Part shown: positions 16,966 through 25,796 of the stretch, one piece after another
Layout: the number at the start of each line of letters is the position of its first letter
Numbering within the stretch: the first letter of the stretch is position 1
Source: CAJBVG01 sp943372995
GTDB taxonomy: Bacteria > Bacteroidota > Bacteroidia > Sphingobacteriales > Sphingobacteriaceae
Assembly: GCA_943372995.1 (NCBI GenBank)
Contig: CALSAQ010000004.1
Coordinates: 62,001-126,000 of the forward strand
Direction: 5' to 3'
DNA length: 64,000 nucleotides
The notes under the pieces: model-generated
The model's input: only the letters and a program-made list of their open reading frames with translations
Database searches by the model: none
Told to the model about the DNA's origin: nothing
Program-made: the position numbers and the translations under genes

Positions 16966-19573
16966 TGATTAAATAGTTTGCATTATAAAACTTAATGTAT
17001 TGTTGTATAGCTTTTGTTTCTTTAAGTATTTTATAGTTTTTCTCTGAAATAAATGAAACCACATAGCTGCCAGGTTTTAATTTAACTGCTTCATTTATCT
17101 TTTTATTTAAAGCAGTAATATACTCCCTAGCTGCATCTACATCTTCAAATGATGATATATATATAGTTTGTTCTTTTTCACCAATTAAATCAGAAAATAT
17201 TTGTAGTTTTTTTAGAGAGAACTCCATGTTGTTAAATCTCAACAAAGATGCTTTAGTTTCTCTGGTCGACGACATATCAAGAGTTATTAAAGCATAATAT
17301 TTTGCTCTTTGTTCTAATTCATAAGGTGCAGCTTCGGGTTCATGAACTTTTTTCAATTCTGGGTTTTTAATCTCCATTAATTTTTGGAGATTTTCTCTAG
17401 CCATACTTGCAGCTTCAGATGAAGGGTATTTCTTTATCAAATCGTTCAAGCACAATTCAAATGCGTCAGCTCCTTTTAGTTTATGTTCTGTTATTGCATA
17501 TAAATAGTAATATCTTGGTGCAATAGAAGTAGTGCTATAATGAGAATCAATTCTGCCTTTTGCATCAACAACTATGTTGTAATTACTGTTTAGGTACGAT
17601 TCGTAGAGATTATCATAATATAGCTGAGCGGCTTTGTCGTTTGCTCTACTCTCTGATATATATGTAGGGTCGAGAATAACCTTAGCAAATAAAGTATTTG
17701 GATATTCACTTAATAATTTGTTTTTATATAAGTCGGCTTGTTGTTTATTATTTATTTGTGTGTTTAAGCGGTGTAGATTAAAATAAATCTCAGCAGTATA
17801 TTTGTTATTTGGAAATCTTATGATGCAATTTAAATAAGCATTAATAGATTCTTTAGTATTAATAATTTCTTCTCTATAGAATTGACCAATATTAAAATAT
17901 GCACGAACTAATCTTTCTACTGAGGCTTCGAATGCTGCTTGATTAGTAGGCACATTAGCCAAATATTTTTTTCTTAATGCATCATCACTATTTTTTGAAT
18001 TACCTGGAATGTTATTTTCCGATTCTTCTAATTCTCCATTAGCAAGAGAGTTTAAAGTTGCAAAGCTTTCTTTGTTAGATCTTCTCCAGTTATCTTCTAA
18101 GGTTCTGCGACCAAATTTCTTAATAAATTCACCAGCACCAGTTCCTAGTGCATTTTGATTGTAGAAATACCAAGTACTACCTTGAGTAGAACCTGGAGCA
18201 TTTGTTTTTGAATTAATGTCGTTGGTTCTCGACATGTTGCTTAATGCTAATTCTGCTTGTCTTTTTTCTTCTTCTTCTTTTTTAAGTTTATCAGCTTTTT
18301 CTTTTTTTATAACATTTTCTACATGCTCCAAAAGATCTTTCTCAGGCATTCTCGAAAGTCGTTGCAAACTATCTTCTCTACTTATAGTTTTTAAATTTTC
18401 AACAAGTTTACCTAAACTGATTTTTCTTTTGTTGGTGAGTTCAAATTCAGGATGAGTTTTAGAGAGAAAGGTACTAGCACTATCATAATATATTTGAGCC
18501 GACTCATATTTTTCATTATCGTAAAATATAGTTGCAAGTTTTAAGTAAGATTTACCTTTCTGTGAAAGATTAGAAACACTTGTAGCGGCAGACATTCTAT
18601 AGGCATCAATAGCTTTCTTTTCGTCGTTACTTCTTTCGTGTAATAGTCCTAATGAGTAGTATAATTGATCACGATATTCTTTGTTCTTAACATCTGCAAG
18701 CATTTTAGTTAATTCGCGCTCTAAGTTTTTTCTAGTACCCACAGTTGATGCTTGCACTAATCGAGCTGAATTTACTCTTGCATTAAACAACAAATCGTAG
18801 GGAGGGTTCATTTTCACTACTTGTTGATATTTGTAGCTAGCTTTACCTTCCTCTTCAATTTTTTCGTACAGTTGTGCAGTCAAATAAATGTATCGAGCTC
18901 TTTTGGATTTTTTCTTCTCAATAGGAGCAGCCTTCTCTAGGTATTCTATTGCTTTAGTGTAATTCTTCTTTTCGATATTGTACCACGCGATACACGCAAA
19001 TAAATCTGGCACATGCTTTTTAGGGAAGGTTTCACTGGCAAGGGCAACATTAATAACAGATTCTGCTTGTTGGTACTTTTTTAACATAAGGTATGACTTG
19101 ATTAACCATATGTATGATACATCCCCCACTTCCTTTCCTCTATATTTTCCTGCAACAAACTGAAAAGTTTCAGCAGCTGTGAAATAATCTTTTTTATAAA
19201 AATAAGCTCTTCCAATTTCTAGGTAACAATCATCTACCCATTTACTTCTCTCATGACGTTGAATAACAATGGAAGCCTTTTTTATAGCTTCATCAAGAGA
19301 TTGGTTCCCGCCTTTTCCTGCTTTACCTCCGGCTTCATCTTCTTTGGTTAGTTTGAAAACAGAGATTAGATCATCGTACTTATCTTGGTACGACTTCTCA
19401 TTTTGCGTTTCGACCTGGTCGATTTTGTACTTAGCATTAAAGTAACCATTATAATGAGCTGTAATATCATGATAAGTCCTTTTTATAATTCCATAACGTT
19501 TAGAATTACAAGAACCAAATAGCACGATTGCTACAATAAATAGATATACTGATTTTTTAAACAAAACTTTCAA
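16958..19573 (-). CDS. sprE: T9SS TPR lipoprotein SprE/PorW
   Basis: This large (871 residues) lipoprotein has a lipobox LFGSC (C22) and starts with the SprE/PorW signature RTYHDITAHYNGYFNAKYKI. It is built of tetratricopeptide repeats over most of its length, for example KWVDDCYLEIGRAYFYKKDYFTAAETFQF, VERLVRAYFNIGQFYREEI and YPNTLFAKVILDP. A Lys/Glu-rich coiled segment lies at about 410-440. A C-terminal SPOR-like region (QTIYISSFEDVDAAREYI..SYVVSFISEKNYKIL) is visible. SprE/PorW is needed for T9SS function and links the PorKN ring to the translocon. It is first in an operon with the PBP and uvrC. The TPR and N-terminal pattern make the call firm; the symbol follows F. johnsoniae usage. Confidence 0.85.
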   Translation of the reverse strand: MKVLFKKSVYLFIVAIVLFGSCNSKRYGIIKRTYHDITAHYNGYFNAKYKIDQVETQNEKSYQDKYDDLISVFKLTKEDEAGGKAGKGGNQSLDEAIKKASIVIQRHERSKWVDDCYLEIGRAYFYKKDYFTAAETFQFVAGKYRGKEVGDVSYIWLIKSYLMLKKYQQAESVINVALASETFPKKHVPDLFACIAWYNIEKKNYTKAIEYLEKAAPIEKKKSKRARYIYLTAQLYEKIEEEGKASYKYQQVVKMNPPYDLLFNARVNSARLVQASTVGTRKNLERELTKMLADVKNKEYRDQLYYSLGLLHERSNDEKKAIDAYRMSAATSVSNLSQKGKSYLKLATIFYDNEKYESAQIYYDSASTFLSKTHPEFELTNKRKISLGKLVENLKTISREDSLQRLSRMPEKDLLEHVENVIKKEKADKLKKEEEEKRQAELALSNMSRTNDINSKTNAPGSTQGSTWYFYNQNALGTGAGEFIKKFGRRTLEDNWRRSNKESFATLNSLANGELEESENNIPGNSKNSDDALRKKYLANVPTNQAAFEASVERLVRAYFNIGQFYREEIINTKESINAYLNCIIRFPNNKYTAEIYFNLHRLNTQINNKQQADLYKNKLLSEYPNTLFAKVILDPTYISESRANDKAAQLYYDNLYESYLNSNYNIVVDAKGRIDSHYSTTSIAPRYYYLYAITEHKLKGADAFELCLNDLIKKYPSSEAASMARENLQKLMEIKNPELKKVHEPEAAPYELEQRAKYYALITLDMSSTRETKASLLRFNNMEFSLKKLQIFSDLIGEKEQTIYISSFEDVDAAREYITALNKKINEAVKLKPGSYVVSFISEKNYKILKETKAIQQYIKFYNANYLINE

Positions 19574-19606
19574 TGTGATATTTTTCTATTATAAACTTAA
19601 GGATTA

Positions 19607-19614
19607 CAAATTTA
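19607..19614 (-). promoter_or_regulatory. Candidate -7 box (TAAATTTG) for sprE
   Basis: On the minus strand TAAATTTG matches TAnnTTTG. Transcription would begin near 19603, giving a leader of about 30 bases before the ATG at 19573. No clear -33 element is seen. Confidence 0.4.
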
Positions 19615-19692
19615 TTTTATTTAGCGACATTCTTTAAATGAAAAGAACATAAAGCAGATTTCGATAAAATTAACTTAATTTGTACGTATAAG

Positions 19693-20562
19693 ATGGCTGT
19701 AAACACAAAAAAGATATTAGATAGACTCAAGAACAAGTACAAGCTTGTTATTTTAAATGATGAGACATTTGAAGAAAAGGCGTCATTTACATTAAACAGA
19801 CTTAATGTATTTATCTTGGGGAGTGTGATGTTGATATTGCTAATAGCAATTGTTACCTCTATTTTAATATTCACTCCCTTAAAGGAGTACATACCGGGTT
19901 ATGCGGATGTATCGTTGAGAAGAGATATCTCTGAGATGGCAATAAAGGTAGATTCTATGCAGCTTTTAATAGATGCTAATGATAAGTATATAGCCAATAT
20001 TAAGGATGTAATTAATGGTAAGGTAGGCACTAAAGACACTATTAATGTGAATAGTAAGCCGAGTTTAAAGGACACTACTTTCAGAATTGGAGCAAAACCA
20101 GAGGAGGATTCATTATTAAGGTTAATGATTGAAGACCAAAATCAATATGGATTTGCAATAAAGGAAAACAATATAAAACCAAGCGGAATTGCTGGATATT
20201 CCTTTTTTACGCCAGTTAAAGGGATAATATCTGAGCGATATAACCCAAGGAAAAGCCATTATGGTGTCGATATAGCTGCAACTAAGGGATTGCCCGTTAA
20301 AGCGGCCCTAGAGGGTACTGTTGTGTTTGCAGGTTGGACTAGCGATGCTGGATATGTAGTGGCATTACAGCACGGAAACGACTTATTATCAATGTATAAA
20401 CATTGTTCAGTGGTATTAAAAAAAGTTGGTAACTTTGTGCGCTCTGGTGAGCCAATAGCTATTGTTGGTGATACGGGAGAATATACAACAGGTCCGCATG
20501 TTCATTTTGAACTTTGGTTTAAAGGGAATGCCGTGAATCCTGTTGATTACATAAATTTTTAA
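19693..20562 (+). CDS. M23 (LytM) family membrane-anchored peptidase
   Basis: An N-terminal cytoplasmic part (about 1-35) precedes one membrane helix (LNVFILGSVMLILLIAIVTSILIF). A linker leads to a C-terminal M23 domain from about residue 180. Zinc ligands are in HYGVDIAA (HxxxD) and in GPHVHFELWF (HxH), both intact, so the domain is probably an active peptidoglycan endopeptidase. The bactofilin gene follows 3 bases after the stop. The pairing of M23 peptidases with bactofilins is known from several phyla, where the filament positions the peptidase to shape the cell. It is the first gene of a run leading into the ATP synthase operon. Confidence 0.9.
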   Translation: MAVNTKKILDRLKNKYKLVILNDETFEEKASFTLNRLNVFILGSVMLILLIAIVTSILIFTPLKEYIPGYADVSLRRDISEMAIKVDSMQLLIDANDKYIANIKDVINGKVGTKDTINVNSKPSLKDTTFRIGAKPEEDSLLRLMIEDQNQYGFAIKENNIKPSGIAGYSFFTPVKGIISERYNPRKSHYGVDIAATKGLPVKAALEGTVVFAGWTSDAGYVVALQHGNDLLSMYKHCSVVLKKVGNFVRSGEPIAIVGDTGEYTTGPHVHFELWFKGNAVNPVDYINF

Positions 20563-20565
20563 GTC

Positions 20566-20994
20566 ATGTTTGAAAAAAAAGAACATAAAGTAACCAAAGA
20601 GAATGAGCTAAATGGCTCGATAAATCTTATTGGTCAGGGTACTACGATTACAGGCGACATGTCTTGTAAAGGAGATATAAGAATAGATGGAGAGATTATA
20701 GGTAATGTAATTTCTAAAGCTAAAGTGGTGATAGGTTCTACTGGGAAAGTAGTGGGTGATGTGATTGGAACTAATGCCGACATAAGTGGGCAATTAAAAG
20801 GAGATTTAACCGTAACAGATACTATATTTTTAAAATCTACTGCATTAATAGAGGGGGATATGGTAACAAATAAATTAATAGTAGAGTCGGGAGCCATATT
20901 TACAGGTCATTGTAATATGGGGGTATCGTCGGAAAAAGGATATTCTTCAAAATCTAAAACAGAAAAGTCTTTAAAAGAAATAGAGAATAATTAA
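20566..20994 (+). CDS. Bactofilin (polymer-forming cytoskeletal protein)
   Basis: The 142-residue protein has the bactofilin core: short right-handed beta-helix turns with a repeating G-x-[IV] pattern. Examples are GSINLIGQGTTITGDMSCKGDIRIDGEIIGNV, KVVIGSTGKVVGDV and TALIEGDMVTNKLIVESGAIFTGHCNM. Flexible, charged tails lie at both ends, as usual. Bactofilins polymerise without nucleotide at the membrane. The M23 partner gene is just upstream. The stop TAA is followed at once by the TTG start of the AtpZ-like gene in the same frame. Confidence 0.9.
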   Translation: MFEKKEHKVTKENELNGSINLIGQGTTITGDMSCKGDIRIDGEIIGNVISKAKVVIGSTGKVVGDVIGTNADISGQLKGDLTVTDTIFLKSTALIEGDMVTNKLIVESGAIFTGHCNMGVSSEKGYSSKSKTEKSLKEIENN

Positions 20995-21180
20995 TTGAAT
21001 AATTATCTTAAATATGCTGGTTTAGGCTTCCAGATGCTAGTAATAATTGGGGGTTTAACCTATTTAGGACATTATTTAGACCAAAAATGGGGCTTTAGTA
21101 CCCCATGGATGACAGTTATACTTTCCTTATTTGGTGTTTTCGCATCAATCTATCAAATCATTAAGCAATTAAGTAAATAG
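20995..21180 (+). CDS. AtpZ/AtpI-like small membrane protein
   Basis: This 61-residue protein has two membrane segments (GLGFQMLVIIGGLTYLGHYL and WMTVILSLFGVFASIYQII), the usual layout of the AtpZ/AtpI family encoded at the front of ATP synthase operons. The DQKWGFSTPW loop between the helices is typical. The start is a TTG directly after the bactofilin stop, as no ATG occurs before residue 14 (inside helix 1). AtpZ-type proteins are proposed to help c-ring assembly or ion supply. Position ahead of atpB supports the call. Confidence 0.75.
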   Translation: MNNYLKYAGLGFQMLVIIGGLTYLGHYLDQKWGFSTPWMTVILSLFGVFASIYQIIKQLSK

Positions 21181-21186
21181 GGTCTT

Positions 21187-21570
21187 ATGAGTTTACTAAA
21201 ATTTAGTATGTATAGTTTAGTAATAGGTATTGTGCTATATACCATTGGTATTCTTACTAATTCATATGCAGCTAAACCATACTTTATAGCTAGTTATCCT
21301 TATTTCATTTCTTTCTTTCTTTTGATTGGGATAGTAGCATACAAAATATGTTTATTCGGGTTAAAAAAATCTGCAGATAGTTCGGTCTTCGTCATATTGG
21401 GTTCTGTTGTTGCAAAACTGCTTTTAAGCATGGTATTGGCACTTATTTTTATTTATGGAAATCGAATTGATAAGATAGGATTTCTAATAAGTTTTTTCCT
21501 TCCATATTTTATTTATTCAACCTTTGAAATTTATTCCTTAATGCATAACTTGCGCGCTCTTAAAAAATAA
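21187..21570 (+). CDS. Four-helix membrane protein in the AtpI position
   Basis: This 127-residue protein is almost wholly hydrophobic, with four predicted membrane helices (near residues 6-25, 33-55, 65-87 and 95-118). I do not recognise a named family from the sequence. Its place between the AtpZ-like gene and atpB, six bases after the former and 46 before the atpB start, is that of ATP synthase subunit I genes. A role in assembling the F0 sector is therefore plausible, by position only. Confidence 0.6.
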   Translation: MSLLKFSMYSLVIGIVLYTIGILTNSYAAKPYFIASYPYFISFFLLIGIVAYKICLFGLKKSADSSVFVILGSVVAKLLLSMVLALIFIYGNRIDKIGFLISFFLPYFIYSTFEIYSLMHNLRALKK

Positions 21571-21616
21571 CAAAATCTTAAAATAGATGCGCAGAAGAGG
21601 CTTTTTCACTAAAAAA

Positions 21617-22729
21617 ATGAAATCAATTTTATTGTTTTCTGCTATTTTTTGTATTTCCATGGCAACCACTTATGCAAATGAGTCGGAAAAGCATGCTGAA
21701 CATAATACAGAACTTACGGATTCTTCAAGCCATGCAACAGATAGTTTAAAGGCTACTGAACACGGTGAAAGTGAAGGGTTTAATGCTTCAGAATTGATTT
21801 TACACCATATTTCTGATGCTCATGAGTGGCATTTATGGGGTCATACATCATTTGGATTACCTGTAATTTTATATACCGATAAAGGATTAGAGTTATTTTC
21901 TTCAAGTAATTTTCATCATGGTGAAGAGGCATACAAAGGGAAACATTATACCTACAAAATCGAGCACAATCATATTAAAGTAGTAAACGAAGCTGGGATT
22001 ATAGATGAAGAAGCAAGCAAAAAGGTAATGGACTTTTCTATTACAAGAAATGTTGCTTCGATGTTTTTGTCGATAATTATATTATTAATCATTTTCTTAT
22101 CGGTAGCATCTGCATATAAGAAAAGAGAAGGTAAAGCACCAAAAGGATTCCAGTCGTTAATAGAACCTATAATAGTATTTGTAAGAGATGAGATTGCAAA
22201 ACCGAATTTAGGCTACAAATACGCACGTTTCATGCCATTTTTGCTAACGATATTCTTTTTTATCTGGATAAATAACATGCTAGGTTTAATTCCTTTCTTC
22301 CCAGGAGGATCGAATTTAACAGGTAATATTGCATTTACTATGGTAATGGGGGTAATTACCTTCATCGTAACTAATGTAAATGGGAATAAAGCATATTGGC
22401 AACATGTTTATGCACCGCATGTGCCTAAAGCGTTATGGCCTATTATGATACCAGTAGAAATTATTGGTTTATTAGCTAAGCCATTTGCATTAATTGTCCG
22501 TTTGTTCGCAAACATTACAGCAGGACACATTATAGTATTAAGTTTAATTTCATTGATCTTTATATTCAAATCATTGGCGATTGCACCAGTTTCGGTAGCA
22601 TTCGTAATTTTTATGGATGTATTGGAATTGCTAGTAGCATTTTTGCAAGCCTTCATTTTTACGATGTTAACGGCCTTGTTTATAGGTACAGCAATAGCAG
22701 AAGATCATGGAGAGGTTGATCACCATTAA
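21617..22729 (+). CDS. atpB: ATP synthase F0 subunit a
   Basis: The C-terminal half has the subunit a helices, with the essential Arg in LIVRLFANITAGH (about R305 of the longest frame) that faces the c-ring carboxylate. Upstream is a long N-terminal extension with a signal peptide (MKSILLFSAIFCISMATT, ending in TYAN) and a His/Glu-rich periplasmic stretch, both usual for Bacteroidota AtpB. The frame also has an ATG at 21587 that adds MRRRGFFTKK; I prefer 21617 because it gives a standard signal peptide, though the Arg-rich extension could be real. It channels protons to the c-ring. The C-terminus ends in a His/Asp-rich tail (EDHGEVDHH). Confidence 0.93.
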   Translation: MKSILLFSAIFCISMATTYANESEKHAEHNTELTDSSSHATDSLKATEHGESEGFNASELILHHISDAHEWHLWGHTSFGLPVILYTDKGLELFSSSNFHHGEEAYKGKHYTYKIEHNHIKVVNEAGIIDEEASKKVMDFSITRNVASMFLSIIILLIIFLSVASAYKKREGKAPKGFQSLIEPIIVFVRDEIAKPNLGYKYARFMPFLLTIFFFIWINNMLGLIPFFPGGSNLTGNIAFTMVMGVITFIVTNVNGNKAYWQHVYAPHVPKALWPIMIPVEIIGLLAKPFALIVRLFANITAGHIIVLSLISLIFIFKSLAIAPVSVAFVIFMDVLELLVAFLQAFIFTMLTALFIGTAIAEDHGEVDHH

Positions 22730-22775
22730 GATCAAAGTATAAATAGAATTAATTTTTAACTTAAAATAAAATAAA

Positions 22776-22985
22776 ATGACAGGAAGTATCGCAGCAATTG
22801 GTGCCGGATTAGCAGTAATCGGTGCTGGTTTAGGTATCGGAAGAATTGGTGGTTCAGCAATGGAAGGTATTGCTCGCCAACCAGAAGCCGCTTCAAAAAT
22901 TCAAACAGCTATGATCATCGCAGCAGCCCTTGTAGAAGGTGTTGCATTATTCGGTGTGGTAGTTGCTTTGTTAGGAAATGGTTGA
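22776..22985 (+). CDS. atpE: ATP synthase F0 subunit c
   Basis: Subunit c of 69 residues has two helices joined by the polar loop ARQPEA. The ion-binding carboxylate is E54 in the second helix (ALVEGVALF). A Gly follows the Glu instead of the Ser/Thr of sodium-binding rings, so protons are the likely ion. The Gly-rich first helix (AGLAVIGAGLGIGRIGG) is typical. Several copies form the rotor ring, so more of this protein is needed than of its neighbours. A strong terminator hairpin begins seven bases after the stop. Confidence 0.96.
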   Translation: MTGSIAAIGAGLAVIGAGLGIGRIGGSAMEGIARQPEAASKIQTAMIIAAALVEGVALFGVVVALLGNG

Positions 22986-22991
22986 TCCAAC

Positions 22992-23026
22992 AAAAAGCCT
23001 GTTGCGTTTGGCAACGGGCTTTTTTT
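22992..23026 (+). terminator. Intrinsic terminator inside the atp operon, after atpE
   Basis: A stem of AAGCCTGTTGC with GCAACGGGCTT (one G-T type pair), loop GTTTG, is followed by seven Ts. It has the form of a complete rho-independent terminator but lies between atpE and atpF of one operon. Partial stopping here would raise atpE mRNA above atpF-H-A-G mRNA. Confidence 0.85.
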
Positions 23027-23066
23027 AAGTATTTGATTTTAATATTAAAAAAATAGATATAACAAT

Positions 23067-23561
23067 ATGGAATTAGTAACCCCTAGTATAGGTTTAGTTT
23101 TTTGGACAACTATCTCTTTCCTTTTACTACTTTTTATTTTAGGTAAATTCGCTTGGAAGCCTATTATGAAAGCATTAGATGATCGTGAAAAATCTATCGA
23201 AGATGCATTAAGTGCAGCTGAAAAAGCGAAAGATGAATTAGCTCGTTTAAATAACGAAAGTGAGCAATTGCTTAAAGAAGCTAGAGCAGAACGCGATACT
23301 ATATTGAAAGAGGCTAAGCAATTACGCGACAACATGGTTGCAGATGCAAAAGGTGTTGCACAAGCGGAGGCTAATAAAATTATTGAGAAAGCAAAAGTTG
23401 AAATTGATAACCAAAAGAATGCAGCACTTAGTGAAGTGAAAAATCAAGTGGCTACATTATCAATAGAAATTGCTGAAAAAGTATTGCGTAAACAATTAGA
23501 AGATAAATCGAAACAAGAAAATTTAGTTGCAGATTTATTGAAAGAAGTTAAGTTAAGCTAA
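23067..23561 (+). CDS. atpF: ATP synthase F0 subunit b
   Basis: One N-terminal membrane helix (residues about 8-28, LVFWTTISFLLLLFILGKFAW) is followed by a long, highly charged Ala/Glu/Lys helix. It has the conserved KPIMKALDDREKSIEDAL start and a delta-binding C-terminus (IAEKVLRKQLEDKSKQENLV). It forms the peripheral stator stalk linking F0 to F1. Length (164) is normal. Its start lies 40 bases after the terminator that follows atpE; atpH begins 24 bases after its stop. Confidence 0.95.
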   Translation: MELVTPSIGLVFWTTISFLLLLFILGKFAWKPIMKALDDREKSIEDALSAAEKAKDELARLNNESEQLLKEARAERDTILKEAKQLRDNMVADAKGVAQAEANKIIEKAKVEIDNQKNAALSEVKNQVATLSIEIAEKVLRKQLEDKSKQENLVADLLKEVKLS

Positions 23562-23585
23562 TCAGCTAAACTAAAAAGAAAAGAT

Positions 23586-24122
23586 ATGTCAGAAATTAGA
23601 GTTGCTACAAGATACGCCAAAGCATTAATCGACCTTGCCATTGAGCGCAATGAGTTGGAGGGTGTAAAAAAGGATATCGATTTGTTTTTGTCTGCTACTA
23701 AGTCGAGTTCTGAGTTAGTTGCAGTATTGAAAAATCCAATTGTTCCGATTGATAAAAAAGGAAAAATTTTAAAAGGATTATTCAGTACACAAGTAAGCAA
23801 AACAACTCAATCGTTTTTTGAGATTGTAGTAAATAAAGCTAGAGCGGAAGTGTTACATGCTACTGCGATGGAATTTCTACAACAATACAACGAGAAGAAA
23901 AATATATTGAAAGCTAAAGTTGTTTCAGCAACTGAATTAACGGAAGCATCGCGTAAAGAGATTATTAGTATAGTAGAAAAAGCTACTGGAAAGCATGTAA
24001 TCTTAGAAGAAAAAGTAGATGCTAATTTAATTGGTGGCTTTTTGTTAACAGTAGGTGATAAGCAATTCGATACAAGTATTGCGAAAAACTTACAGAAGCT
24101 AAAAAAGAGTTTTAGTAATTAA
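23586..24122 (+). CDS. atpH: ATP synthase F1 subunit delta
   Basis: The 178-residue protein starts VATRYAKALIDLAIE, the helical N-domain signature of the delta/OSCP family. It ends with the C-terminal block DANLIGGFLLTVGDKQFDTSIAKNLQKLK, also diagnostic. It joins the top of the F1 hexamer to the b stalk. The gene lies in the normal order atpF-H-A, with 42 bases before atpA. Confidence 0.95.
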   Translation: MSEIRVATRYAKALIDLAIERNELEGVKKDIDLFLSATKSSSELVAVLKNPIVPIDKKGKILKGLFSTQVSKTTQSFFEIVVNKARAEVLHATAMEFLQQYNEKKNILKAKVVSATELTEASRKEIISIVEKATGKHVILEEKVDANLIGGFLLTVGDKQFDTSIAKNLQKLKKSFSN

Positions 24123-24164
24123 TTAAGCATTAGATAAATTATAAATCAATAAACACATAATACT

Positions 24165-25739
24165 ATGGTAGAAGTAAGACCAGATGAAGTATCGGCAATT
24201 TTAAGACAACAATTGTCGGGCTTTAAGTCAGAATCTGAATTAGAAGAAGTTGGTACCGTATTACAAGTTGGGGATGGTATTGCAAGGGTATACGGTTTAA
24301 CAAAAGTGCAATCGGGTGAGCTTGTTGAATTTGATAACGGATTACAAGGTATTGTTTTGAACTTAGAAGAAGATAACGTGGGTGTGGTATTGTTGGGAAG
24401 TTCAGATAATATTAAAGAAGGCGACACGATTAAACGTACTAAGAAAATTGCTTCAATAAAAGTTGGAGATGGTATGTTAGGTCGTGTGGTAAATACATTA
24501 GGCCAACCTATCGATGGTAAAGGTCCTATTACAGGTGATTTATACGAGATGCCAATCGAGCGTAAAGCACCAGGAGTTATTTATCGTCAACCAGTAAATG
24601 AACCATTACAAACTGGTTTGAAAGCGATTGACGCAATGATTCCTATTGGTCGTGGTCAACGTGAGTTAATCATCGGAGATCGTCAGACTGGTAAAACTAC
24701 TGTAGCGGTAGATACTATCATTAATCAAAAAGAATTTTACGATAAAGGTGAGCCTGTTATCTGTATATATGTAGCAATTGGTCAAAAGAACTCTACTGTT
24801 GCGAACATCGTTCGTACTTTAGAAGAGAAAGGTGCAATGGCATATACAATTATTGTTGCAGCTTCTGCAGCAGATCCTGCTCCAATGCAATTCTTTGCTC
24901 CATTTGCAGGTGCTGCAATTGGTGAGTTCTTCAGAGATACTGGTCGTCCGGCATTAATCGTTTACGATGATTTGTCGAAACAAGCAGTAGCTTACCGTGA
25001 GGTGTCATTATTACTTCGTCGTCCTCCAGGTCGTGAGGCTTATCCAGGTGACGTGTTCTACTTACACTCTCGTTTATTAGAGAGAGCAGCTAAAATTAAT
25101 GCTACAGATTCAGTAGCTCAAGCAATGAACGATTTGCCTGATTCTATTAAAGGAATTGTAAAAGGTGGTGGTTCGTTAACAGCTCTTCCAATTATTGAAA
25201 CACAAGCAGGTGACGTATCTGCATATATTCCAACTAACGTAATTTCTATTACAGACGGTCAGATATTCTTAGAGTCGAACTTATTTAACGCAGGTATTCG
25301 TCCAGCAATTAACGTAGGTATTTCGGTATCACGTGTGGGTGGTAATGCTCAAATTAAATCGATGAAAAAAGTTGCAGGTACATTGAAAGGTGACCAAGCT
25401 CAGTACAGAGAGTTAGAGGCATTCTCTAAATTTGGATCTGACTTAGATGCAACTACTAAATTCGTTTTGGATAAAGGAGCTCGTAACGTAGAAATTTTGA
25501 AACAAGGTCAATATAGCCCAGTTCCAGTAGAGAAACAAGTAGCGATGATTTACTGTGGAACTAAAGGTTTATTGAGAAATGTTCCAGTAAATAAAGTAAA
25601 AGAATTTGAAGCAGAATACTTAAATCAATTGGAGATTCGTCATAGATCTACACTTGATGCAATTCGTGCAGGTAAAATCGACGACTCTATTACTTCAGTT
25701 TTAGAAACTGTAGCAAAAGAAATTTCTTCAAAATACTAA
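24165..25739 (+). CDS. atpA: ATP synthase F1 subunit alpha
   Basis: This 524-residue protein has the alpha-subunit P-loop GDRQTGKT at residues 171-178, the VGDGIARVYGL N-terminal barrel strand and the signature PAINVGISVSRVGGNAQ near residue 383. It is a regulatory, mostly non-catalytic nucleotide-binding subunit of the F1 hexamer. The catalytic beta gene (atpD) and epsilon gene (atpC) are not in this cluster. In many Bacteroidota they sit at a separate locus. A 14-bp hairpin lies between this gene and atpG. Confidence 0.97.
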   Translation: MVEVRPDEVSAILRQQLSGFKSESELEEVGTVLQVGDGIARVYGLTKVQSGELVEFDNGLQGIVLNLEEDNVGVVLLGSSDNIKEGDTIKRTKKIASIKVGDGMLGRVVNTLGQPIDGKGPITGDLYEMPIERKAPGVIYRQPVNEPLQTGLKAIDAMIPIGRGQRELIIGDRQTGKTTVAVDTIINQKEFYDKGEPVICIYVAIGQKNSTVANIVRTLEEKGAMAYTIIVAASAADPAPMQFFAPFAGAAIGEFFRDTGRPALIVYDDLSKQAVAYREVSLLLRRPPGREAYPGDVFYLHSRLLERAAKINATDSVAQAMNDLPDSIKGIVKGGGSLTALPIIETQAGDVSAYIPTNVISITDGQIFLESNLFNAGIRPAINVGISVSRVGGNAQIKSMKKVAGTLKGDQAQYRELEAFSKFGSDLDATTKFVLDKGARNVEILKQGQYSPVPVEKQVAMIYCGTKGLLRNVPVNKVKEFEAEYLNQLEIRHRSTLDAIRAGKIDDSITSVLETVAKEISSKY

Positions 25740-25743
25740 TTAA

Positions 25744-25773
25744 TCAATCTCGTTTGTTTACAGACGAGATTGA
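25744..25773 (+). other. Hairpin between atpA and atpG
   Basis: TCAATCTCGTTTGT pairs with ACAGACGAGATTGA, one mismatch over 14 positions, around a two-base centre, so the innermost pairs must open to make a loop. A five-base T-run follows 7 bases later, so it is not a classic terminator. It may be an mRNA processing or stability element, or a weak attenuator, in the 57-base gap before the atpG start. Confidence 0.55.
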
Positions 25774-25796
25774 CTTATAATTTTTCAAAAAGAAAA

